This document shows positions 12,821 through 24,000 of a stretch of 64,000 bases of DNA, one piece after another. Origin of the DNA: Acanthopleura granulata (lineage: Eukaryota; Mollusca; Polyplacophora; Chitonida; Chitonidae); NCBI GenBank assembly GCA_016165875.1, contig JABBOT010000002.1, positions 19,050,120-19,114,119 of the forward strand, in the 5' to 3' direction. A program made the position numbers and the translations under genes. The notes beneath the pieces were generated by a model. It saw only the letters and a program-made list of their open reading frames with translations, made no database searches and was not told the DNA's origin. Position 1 is the first letter of the stretch. The number at the start of each line of letters is the position of its first letter.

Positions 12821-13417
12821 CAGAATTTCTAATACCAAATTGTGAAACCGAAATACTTTAGTTTTAAGATACAAAAAGTTTTTCAAGTCATATTAGCCAT
12901 TACTAAAATTCGACCACAATGTCAAAAACAACAGCGTTTAGGCCAACAGTAAAGTCGACCACAGTTTATGTATTACTGGTGTCCCACTCTGTCAAATAAT
13001 TCTGGTCTCCGCCTCCTGGTAAGTTTGACGTCTGTTTTGAATAATGATGACACCAACCGAGGCAATGACGGCTTCATTTTTGAATTTTAACATTATGAAT
13101 TAGGAAAAAATATTCCGATTGCATTAATTTGGTTTGCTATAACATGGACGTCCAACATTTCAGCGTGCAGCCCAATACCTTGCTATGTTCTCTACCTGTT
13201 ACTTACGAAAGGCAATTACGCCACACATCAATTTATTTATAGTTACAGCAGCCATTTGTCATAGACACGCCACTGGTTCCCTATCTACAGTCCGTTTCTT
13301 TCAACCTGTCGCCTACGTTCAGCTCTCTGTAAACGTACTCATATAGGCTTACTCGCTGACTACCGAACACACCCTGTGATGTTGTGGCGCTGAAACACCC
13401 AATTCAGCGGGCTAAAT

Positions 13418-13500
13418 GACCTCCCTCCTTATTTAATATTCTGACATTTACCATGTCGGTCGACCGAATGAATGTCAGAAATATAAAATATGGAGGTAAT
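13418..13500. mobile_element. Foldback (MITE-like) element
   Basis: Left arm ACCTCC...TTCTGACATT and right arm AATGTCAGAA...GGAGGT are imperfect inverse complements of about 30 bp. They surround a short loop with the perfect palindrome TCGGTCGACCGA (13456-13467). It abuts a SINE tail on the right. Confidence 0.5.
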
Positions 13501-13504
13501 ACAT

Positions 13505-13590
13505 TTATCGTTGTTGAAATACCCCTTAGTTAAAAGATCTCCTGAGTATGGTGTTAAACACCAATCAAATAAGTCTAAATAAATATTTAA
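13505..13590 (+). mobile_element. SINE fragment, family A (3' end)
   Basis: Only the end of the family is clear: GTTGAAATA, then GAGTATGGTGTTAAACACCA and ATCAAATAAG. Confidence 0.65.
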
Positions 13591-14773
13591 AAGTGTATAG
13601 GCCTAATTATGAGCGAGTTGTGAATGAAATCCATATAAGCTGGACATATGTGATGGAGACATAGAAGTCAAATTCCTGCATTTTATGTTTACGTTTTTTG
13701 ACAATTTATAGAAAATAGGGCGTGATTTTAAGAGAACCGCGACTAGAGTATATGTTCTGAGGCTACGTGTCGATAGATGAAGACGCTCTCTTAAACAAGG
13801 GGAGGTAATTTCCATTTTAAACGTGAGACATAGTTATGTTCTCTTTATTATTTTGCAAAGGAAAGGCGCATGTTTTGGTAAGCAGAACAACAACAACCTG
13901 CCGGACAGGAAAACAATGAATTACTTGTTTCAAATCACTTAACGAAGATCCACCTTGCAATTGCACGTGTATTGTTAGGTTAGTGATGTGGCTTCGTTGT
14001 GCGATTGGTGTATCAACTGGTTTGGAGATTTTCCCTTCAATTTTCCCTTTTGAAAAGGTCACATAGCTCGTGACAATGTCATTGTTATGAGCCGTGTTTT
14101 CGTTCCATGTTAACTTATGGGCGTTTCGCAGTGTTAGAGAGCACACGTAACAGCGATGTGAACAGTCTGGGATAGCCATATATTCTGTCACCCTGAAGAA
14201 GCAATATTCAGAACAGGATAACGTTGGCAATGATGGCCAATTAAGGGCACGGAAGCCGGAGGTTCAAATCAAATTAGATCTATAGTATTGTGTAGGGTAG
14301 GGTCCATGCCAACTAATTAATGAAAAACGGTGATGTCGTGTTTTAGCCTGTTCAGTACGGTTCAAAAAGTCCACCGCAGCATCTCAGTCTTTATTTCAGT
14401 TTGACTCACCATAAGAAAAAAATTAAAAAATGACAAAACATAACAAAGACCATATTTGGATTCAGCATGAAATCGCCTTTCTTGATGTGTACTTTGGTGT
14501 AAATGTGGTCTGTCCTTTACAATCCATAACTGTCATAACTGTGTAGTGCGTTGGAGGGTTACCCTCTGTGTTTTATAATGGCTATTTATTGATTAGTTTT
14601 TGTTGTGCGTTTCGTTTCATTTGCCATATATATCAATGGGTTACCTGAATTATGTCTGTAGGTAATGTAGGTTTTCTACAGTGAATATAGTTTGATTAGG
14701 TCTTAGTTTTGATAATATCTGTATGTTATATTATAATCTATTGACCAACTATTCCCTGTTTCTCACTTTTCAG
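13591..14773. other. Upstream region of HLCS coding exon 1
   Basis: It probably holds the first intron and perhaps the non-coding first exon of HLCS. A 137-codon minus-strand reading frame (14230-13817) has no recognisable domain. No promoter can be placed. Confidence 0.4.
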
Positions 14774-15098
14774 GTATCAGAAGTGATATTACCATGTTTG
14801 TCCAGTGGTATGCTCACTCTCTAATGTGACACAGACGCATCTCAACTCTACAAGACACACCATGCTCTTCACTCTGGTCTATGCCTATCTCAGCTTTGTT
14901 CTGAAATGGAAGAACCAGAGAAGAAGGATGAAGTTTACCCGGCTGATACGAAGTTTGTGCCGACACTCGAGTATTAGCGCTATTAAAGGCTCAGCGTATG
15001 CAGACTCAGCCACTGGGTCAGTGTTTCAGAGAGTGCCTAACCATGAGGCCTTGGAACTGGTGACGGAGAGTGAAGGAAGGGTGGAGGTGGGACCGAAC
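14774..15098 (+). CDS. HLCS: HLCS coding exon 1 with part of the 5' UTR
   Basis: An acceptor (TTTTCAG) ends at 14773, so a non-coding upstream exon is expected but was not located. The chosen ATG at 14862 has A at -3 and opens 79 codons ending at a strong GTATGT donor. The first 14 residues are hydrophobic (MLFTLVYAYLSFVL), followed by a basic segment (KWKNQRRRMKFTRLIRS). This could be a mitochondrial or membrane leader. A short upstream ORF (14794-14829, 11 codons) precedes it. Confidence 0.8.
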
Positions 15099-18000
15099 GT
15101 ATGTTCCAGACGTGCAGAATAGACTCAATTCTTATACGTTGATTTTATTTATTGCGTTTGATTGATGTTTTACGCTGCACTCAAGAATAATTCACTTCTT
15201 GCCTGATGGTGGAAGAAAACTGGGCAGAGCTTGGGAGAAACCCATGACCATCCACAGGTTGCTGGTAGACCTTCCCATGCAGGAATTTCTGCGCGTATAA
15301 AACTGACATTTCACACTCTGTGATATACTAAGGTCTACTTAGCTTGCTCTATGAAATTACATTCAGTTTCACTGTAGTGTATCTTACATCAAACATTCCC
15401 TCTTTCTCTTTCTTTTCCTTTTTTATGATTTTGTACGTGCTTGTATGCCTCTAATCTTGATAATGAGACTTTGTTGAAAATTCTGCATTATAGTGATGTG
15501 TGGCCCCCAGCTCGTTGCTCTGTATGAAACAGGCATTCTTGATTGGTAAGTGTTTATATTGTGATGGCATTGTTTTTCTTTCAGAGTGTTCTCGATTTGA
15601 AAGGTTGGACATTATACATGGGAGTGTCTCCAGAGGAAGTAAACGCCAATGGAAATCAGTATATCTTGTTTGAGGCTGTTTCTAAACCTTATCCAACTCC
15701 CACTGGGTGTTCTTTAATGAAGGTACAGTGTGAAATACTGGCTACTTTAAATTTAGTCTTGGAAAACAACCGTTGGTCATGAGAATTCAGAGATGAAAAC
15801 TAGTGAATGCAGATTGAATCAGCACTGGATTGACTGCTCTGTTATGGTGCATTTAATCGAATCCAGTGAAGGGGGAAGCTTTAACCTGGTAACCTGGTAA
15901 CCTGGTAACCAGGATACACAACCCCCATTTCAACCAGCCATTAGAGATTTCTTGTTAAGGTAGAGGATAGTAGAAAAACATGAACACAGTAGGGACCTGG
16001 CAAACATCTGGAAGCAGAGCTCTAACATCAATTTATGGAATGTTCCTTTGCAACTCATCATGATGACATCAGAATTCTTAGACAGATCAACGTTACTGTT
16101 GGAACGCCTACATTGTAACATTGTACACGATGTAATATAATAAATTTCAGATCTAACTTGTTCACACTTGGGCAGCCTTAGAGGATTAAAAAAATATACA
16201 GCCCACTCTCGAGATTGTATGTATGATGATAATCCATGTGGCAGTAACAGGTTGACTTCACTTTAAAGGTTGAGTTTTCTTCAAAGGAAGTTTTTAAGCT
16301 TGGATGGATTTTTATTTAAATTAAAATGTCTATTCTGCAGGTAACTGATTATGGAACTCCACTAGCCTGGAAGTCTGGTCCGCCCTTCAAGTTTTTGATG
16401 CGCTGTAACCTAGACAACCTGGTTACCTTGGTGATGGGAATGATTGACAGGCGACTGACAGCTGAAGATAATCTGGACATTCAGTCTTTGACGAGTAAGA
16501 AATAGAAAATGTATGAACGATTGAAAATGCATGTTGGTGAAACTTAGTTACAATACACTATGTCTTTCAGGATTTGCCGGTGAATAGTAATTTGCTTGTC
16601 AGTGAATAGTAATTGTTTCTTGTGTCCAATCCTTGTTTGAGTGGTAAAGTTTTTTCCTTTCTTCCGTCAATCAGCTGTACAGGTCAAAGGTCATGCAGAT
16701 CGACTAATTCAGACACATTCCCCAGCCTCTGTGTGGAAATCCAGCGGCAGTGGAGAGATGCCAGAGGTCAACTCTGTGGGGAGTTCTAATGAGTCCCTGG
16801 CCTCAGTGGGCAGAGAGAGTATGGACTTGCAGCAGTTGTCTGCCCTTGCTCAGTCAGCAGATATAGATATGTGTGATGAGGAGATTCAGAATGTCCTGGA
16901 TTCAGAGAGTGATGATGGGGATTATGCAGCTGGTGAAGCCATGGCTGAATTCTCAGAAGATGCCAACATGGAAGTTGAAACAGCAACTACCAATGGCTTC
17001 CAGAGAAACGTAGACACAGACAATTCCAAACCACCTAATATTTTGATATACTGTGGCAAGAAAGACTCGTCCCGAAAGTTTGAAGGCGTTCGTCAGATTT
17101 TTGCCCAGTGCCTTCACCCGGAGCGTTATGTAATATATCACCTAAAGCACGACCAGGTTCATACGACGCCATGGAAAGATAACTCTGCTCTGCTCATCAT
17201 CTCCTCAGAGAAACTGTACGACGGCGTGGATGAGGCAGTCTATAATTATTTCAGAAAAGGTGGGAAAGTGCTGAGTTTTTGCAGCTCTTTGGACAATTTT
17301 ATTATCAAAAGAGATTCTTACCAAGACTCGCCCATGAATGTGCTTCTGTTGAATTGTGGGAAGAGAATCAATGTCACAGTGATTGGAGGTCGCTTTGGTT
17401 ACGGAGATATCAAAGATGGCGTGATGCGACCCAATGACATCAGGAGCATAGATGTGCTTGGAGTAGCTAGTGAATTTGGAGATAAACCTGTAATTATTAA
17501 AGTTGAGGCTGTGCCGGCAGATTCTGAGAAAATTGGAGTGGCTATCTTGTCACAGGTATATTGGGATTTTTTTATCTAAAATGCATACATGTTGTATTAA
17601 ATTTTCTGGAGGCAAGACTATTATGGGCGATTTAAGAAGGATATTTTTGTAGAAGTAAGCAGTAGTGATGCGTTCTTAAGTTGTAAGCGTGCTTTTAGAC
17701 TTAATTTTAACTGCATATAATCCAGTCAGTTGTTGATGTATTAATTTAATTTACACATATCCTCTCTGGCCATACATGGGAATGTCTGCCAGCAACCTGC
17801 GGGTGGTCATAGGTTTCCCCCGGGTTCTATCCAGTTCCTTCCCACCATAATGCTGGCTACTGTCGTATATTGAAATATTCTTGAGTATGGAGTAAAACAC
17901 CAATCAAATAAATAAATAAATGAATCAGGTACACATACAACAGCTTTGGGTGTCAAGGATGTAAGTGGAAATTGTGAATTTTGCTAACCTTCCACAAGCC

Positions 18001-21000
18001 TGAAAAGAAGAACCTGGAGTTTTTGAAAACACTCCTTCAGAGAAAGTGGTGAGGCACATATTATCCCAGATATATACATATAACATTGGACCAAGGTTAC
18101 CTGAAAAAGCATATCATATTAAACATGAACAATATATAAACCATAATCACTATTCAAAGAAAATTCTGGTGATTTCATTGGTTGAAATCCTCAACATATC
18201 CGGCGAAATGTGACAGGATTCTGGGTGTGTATTTGTGTCCATATATCCCTCACGCCTCACGCGCGATTATATCCCCGGAATCAAGGCAAAACGCACCGAC
18301 ACAAACTGTAAACAAAAGGGAGATGACTTTGCGCAAGGAAAAACAACTTTCTGTTGTCTGCTTTCATCTTGTCAAACATCATGCCTTTTGCATCTCACAC
18401 TAATAAAAGGATTCTCGCAAATATAGTAAGTGTTTTTGTGTAAAATATGAAAGAATCAAATGAGCATGTTGCAGTAAACTGCTCAGAAACTGAAAGTGTG
18501 GAGATTTCTTCTGCCGTACCATCCAGGCACATCAACATTCATATCAACAAGTACTCTTTTTAAAACGAAATCACCCAAAATCACATCCATAGCGATCTGT
18601 AGTCATCCCATCTTCTTCGTACCTTTCATTTGACTGCCACTAACTGTGATCTTGACTTTTACCTAAACCAGCTGTTCTGGGACTATGATGACAGTTGACA
18701 GTAAGTCTGTGCACCGTAACACCATGGCATTTTACAACCTTCATTCAATGTCGGATGCACACTGATCTCACCGACACGGACAGTAAAGATTCAGAGTTTT
18801 ACCATGGGAGATAACTCCGCAGTGGCCCTTACAGGTGTATGGCCTGGCCTGGAAAGCGTCAGTAGTTTTCCGAGTTTTCCGTCTGAAAAATGCTCTTCAT
18901 GGTGATAAATTTGTTATTTGACGATCTTCCAGGGATACACAGGTAGATATTTTGGCTTTGATGGTTAGTATATTTCCTCAGCTTCGCGTATATCCCTGGA
19001 AGACCATCACATATTATAATCTATCGAAAAGGGTGTTTTCATCTATTTTCGAGCTTGCCATAAGTGATCCTAAATCCAGTTTGTTGCCTTGTATACTGTA
19101 ATAGGTCTATCTGGACAAGGACCCTGGAGAAATGGGGATCAGTACAAAGATCTTTACCCTGCTGAAGGAATCCAACCCAGCCAAGTTTGAGATCATCTGT
19201 AATCTACTGGAACAACTGGGTATGGACTGTAGTAGGCTGTCCCTCCCTCGCCTTAGCCCTGGGGTGCTATTAGCTAAAGAACAGGTATGTTATTTTCCCA
19301 TTATTCTCCAGGGATTCTTCTGGCTGAACAGCAGATATGTCCATTTTCTGTATCACTAGACCATAAAAGGATGGAAAATAAGTTACCATATAATAACAAA
19401 AGTGTATGACTTTTCAATTCTTGTGGTTCAGTTTCAAAGCAATCGCAGTTGTTCCACTGCACCGCACTGTTCATTTTTAAAATAGCCTGAACCAGTGCAT
19501 AAGGACATGTGCTTTGGTACATACTGATTGACAGTCTGATTTTACTGGGCCTCATCTCCAGACTAGCATCTCTCATGTGCTGGACTCCCTGTCAGGCAGA
19601 ATGAAGGACAGATTCATCAGAACTCCTAAGAAGACGTTACAGTTTGTGGACGAGGGCAGCGAGGATGACCAGTGGCCAGTGACTGAGGATACCTTAAGTG
19701 TGTACTCCAGCCCCAGCCACTGTCCACACAAAGCGAAGTACTTTAATGCGGACAGATTCTTCAAGCACCTGCCGACGGAGTCTCTGGGTCAGGTGATCCT
19801 CTACACTGATGTGGTCCCGACCACCATGACGCTCATAGATGGGTAGGTTTAGTTGTGTGGGAATTTCTAATCATGACTGTCATGGAAGGTAGGTTTTAGT
19901 GTTACTCTGTGGGGCTCAGTCATGAGTCTTGTTACTGTAGATGGTGAGGTTATATGATTCTGTGGGATCCCACCGTGTGAGTCTTGTTACTGTAGGTGAT
20001 GAGGTTATATGATTCTATGGGATCCCACAGTCATGAGTCGTGTTACTGGATGAGGTTGAGGTTAAATGATTCTATGGGATCCCACAGTCATGAGTCGTGT
20101 TACTGGAGAGGTTGAGGTTAAATGATTCTATGGGATCCCACAATCGTGACTCTCATGGATGGATTTGTTTAGGTTTTCTGATTCAGTGAACCTCACAGTA
20201 GCAATTCTTGGAACCACCATTAGAACTCATGGATTTCAAGTTTGAAAACCATTCCCTGGGACCCACAATCATGGCTGATTGGTAGGGAGGGTAAAAAGGT
20301 ATCCCAGGGGGCTGATACTGAAGACTAATGCAATTCATTGGGTGTTATCAGATGGAGGAGTTAAAACCATTTACACTGAAACTTGTGAAGACAGGGCTCT
20401 GAATATACCTGAATCTTGTCAACACCATCAGTTCCGTGCAGTGCACTGTTTTGTTCGTTTAAAATACACACAATCCAATCTCAGTATACTCAATGAAAAC
20501 TCTGAACACCAGGCTGTGTAAACTCTGAATACATTCTGTGTATATTTTTGTTTGAAATTCATTTTGCATATGTTGAATAAAGCTGTATTGACTGTACATT
20601 GGCTTACTCTGCTTTATTGTAACCAAAGACAATTCACTGAAACAACATTTTTGCAGCCTGTGTGTACTGAAAAACTCAGTTGAGGTTTATTTGCTTTGGT
20701 TTTGTTTCATAATATTTGTCACTTTGTGTCATTTGTAGGATGATGTTTTCACTGCCCAGTGATGTTGGTTTGGTCGCAATAGCTGGTCGTCAGACAAGTG
20801 GAAGAGGTACGACTATTACCTATGGCCCGGTGTACATAAGGTGGCACCAGTGTACACCAATAAACCAAACAAGAAGTTGATTACTTTGTCCTTATGGAGA
20901 GAGACACGGATGTGAAGCAGTTTTACAGGGCCAGCGTTTTTTTAACATTTATTCATTAGAGTGGAATCTCTGTCAATCAGGTATCCTAGCTAGCTGGGCT

Positions 21001-24000
21001 GGGGGCTGTCATTGGATCAGGTCATTTCTTCGTGCAGATGATTTTGTTCACACAGAATAATCAGTGTGTCCCTGTCAGTAGTTTTTTACTCATTATGACA
21101 CAAAATGGTCTGAGGGTTCTGTAATAATCACTGAGTGATGGGTGTGATCTTGTTTAGATGTATTAAGAACATACAAGATAGCATTAGATTATTTCTGGCG
21201 GTAAAAGAATTGGTCCAAGACTGGTCTTGCGCCAAGGTATCAAGCAGTTTATATTCAGGACGAGGCTTTTCGCAAGCATTCTGAAATTGACTTCTATCAG
21301 AATTCTCTTTGCTTGGACTTTGCAGACTTTACTTACAGTAGTAGTAGAGGTATTTATATGGTATTCTAATTGTCATTTACAAATTACATCTGTTATACAC
21401 AGGTCGTGGTGACAATGCCTGGATCAGCCCTGTAGGATGTGCCATGTTTACAGCCCATGTTAGATTCATGGTGGATTCTACCCTTGGACAGAAGGCTGCC
21501 TACTTGCAGCATATCACAGCTGTGGCTGTTGTACATAGTGTCAGACAGCTAGCACCCTACCAGGTAAACCAGAAGTTTTGCATAATTTGATGAATGTCTT
21601 TGGAAACTGGTCTTGCGATTACTGACCCGAAACAGTAATAAATTTGCGCCATTAGATTCCTACTTCTGAACAGCAAGTCCTATGATGGGAGATCTGTCAG
21701 CAACCTGCAGATGGCCTTTTGTTTCCCCTTTCCTCTCACCCTAATGCTGTCCGCCTTGTAATGAGAAGCACAAATTAAATAAATAATTCAAATTAAAGAA
21801 ATAAATAAATAAAACTAAATAGCACATCTGCATAAATGCCATGAATGTATACATGCTGTGTAGGAAATCCGTGTAAAGTCATGTTTTACAAATTTTTTGC
21901 CTTTTAAAAATGCGTTTTAATGGGGTATGAAATTGCTGAAATGACCAAACCTCATAAATGCGAGGAAGAATGTTGAAGAATGCCAAGGGGAACAACTTGT
22001 GTTAAATCTCTGCCTTTTGATTTTGATAGGTTGTATGAAAGAGTTATTTCCCATTGGCCATTGTAAAAGTGCATTAACTTACACTACTTAACTAGAGGTG
22101 AAAACTTAATTCTCAACTCGTGAATCATGCACAGCATTCCATATTTAAGTAAATGTAAACAATAGCAGAATCCACGTCATTGCCTCAATGGTCTAGTCTG
22201 CCTTGAGGTCAGGCGATCCAGGTTCAAGCCTGGGTAGAGTCATACCAAAGACTTTAAAAATGGTACTTGTTGCTGTTTTGCTTAATGCTCAGCAATGAGA
22301 GGTTAGAGCAAGGAACAGGACTGGTCAGCCTGGTGTCAATATAATGGGAGTGGATGGGGTGTCATGTCTGGTGTCTTTGGCATGATATTCCAGTGGTAGC
22401 AGCTCTTTGGCGTCATGGACGCGCCCTGCCACAAGAAGACACATTATATGCACACACCAGAAGATCCTCTCTCCGTCATCTGACTGAAACATTGTTGAGC
22501 ACGCACTCACTCACATCACTGGCTGGTGGTGTTTGTATACAAATGATTTCATCCACCCGTCCGTCTGTAGTACTATCCCACATTTCCTATCCGAGTTCAG
22601 GGTGGATAGTGGTAGGTGGAGGATTGTTCCCGCAGTGCAGTGGCATTGTCACTGCACACTGTACACGTAGAATAGTTTACCTCTTAGCACCATCCTGCAT
22701 AAATAACCATGATAGTAGCATCGTCTCATCATCCCACAGGTTTATTTGTCATATACCCATTAAATATGTGTGGTGTTTCCTGCATAAACTCTAGATGCTA
22801 AGAAGTATAGGTACAGTGCGTAGGATGGGAATATACCCCGTACTCTGCACGATGAACGTTCTTGTCACTAAGCCTTGTTAGCTTGACAGGGCGAAATTGA
22901 CAACAGATTACAGGCCTGTTATGTATAATAACATAAATGATGTTCATTTTTTGTTTTGATTAAGAAATTGGCTGCTGGCAACCGATGTTTTTGTAGGATG
23001 TTGACCTTCGCGTGAAATGGCCCAATGACATTTACTTTGGAGAGAGCATGAAGCTGGGTGGAGTTATCGTTACCTCGTCTGTCATGAATGGGGTGGTGCA
23101 TGCCCTTGTGGGTGAGTCCATTAGGCAATAATAAATGTATATCCCCTCACCTACAGAAAGTTTTCATTTCCATCACCTCACCAATTAATTTGTCAAAGCA
23201 AGCGTTCTTGGGGTTTTTATATTAGTTGTACCTAAGTACTCATGTTTTGGCATATTGCGTTTTAAGAATTTAAGACACACAAAGTTACATTTTATGGTAT
23301 GATTTTCCTTGTATTTGTTGCCACGGTATACATGTACTACCAGTGTTAAACCCTATTATTCATTCATTATTTGTGTTTTGTGACAAGGTTTTCATTTTAA
23401 TTTTGGATGGAAAATTTGGCTCAGGGCATTGTCATGTTAACATTTCATCGCAAATCAATTGTTTGTCTTATAACACAGAAGCCTCATTCTTATGTTATTA
23501 ACACTGGCAAATAAAATAATTCACATTCAAAGATTTGTTTCCTGTGGCATACCTGGTGTAGACATGCATCACATCCATGTTAACATGATTCTGCCCAAAA
23601 ATATCACTATATTTCAACTGATCTGTAGTATTTTTCAGGTGACACATTTTGCTTCATTCTGATGAATTCATCCACCTCAGGAAGCAGCTTTAGAGTTTTT
23701 GTGAAGTTGATTAACTTTTTCTCAGAAAAATATGTGAAACCATCAAAGGTATTTTTTTAAGCCTTCATGTGCTCTTGAAATAGCATTTTCATTGGCTAAT
23801 TTTTGGGTGAAATACAGTATGACACTTTTTCTTGTGTCATAGCAGTTTTTCATACAGACCACCTTTTATAGGGAAAGGATAATATCATAGAAATATAAAT
23901 GAATTATTTTACTTCACATATATGAAAAGCATTTAACCTTGATGAAAAAACATAATGAACAGTGTAACTTTTTGCATCTGAAAATGGATTTAGCTTACAC

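Larger units (their letters stand above)
9321..13417. other. Non-coding, no gene seen
   Basis: AT-rich with only short reading frames. It contains a (TA)n microsatellite at about 10708-10731 and a pyrimidine tract at about 12739-12820. Confidence 0.55.

Noticed and set aside
13817..14230. 137-codon minus-strand frame upstream of HLCS
   Set aside because: No domain, no convincing splice or start context; kept only as a note in the upstream region.
22176..22250. tRNA gene
   Set aside because: The cloverleaf is degenerate and the sequence continues into a SINE body, so it is a SINE head rather than a functional tRNA.
22354..22794. 146-codon plus-strand frame
   Set aside because: It runs through the family B SINE and has no protein similarity that I recognise.
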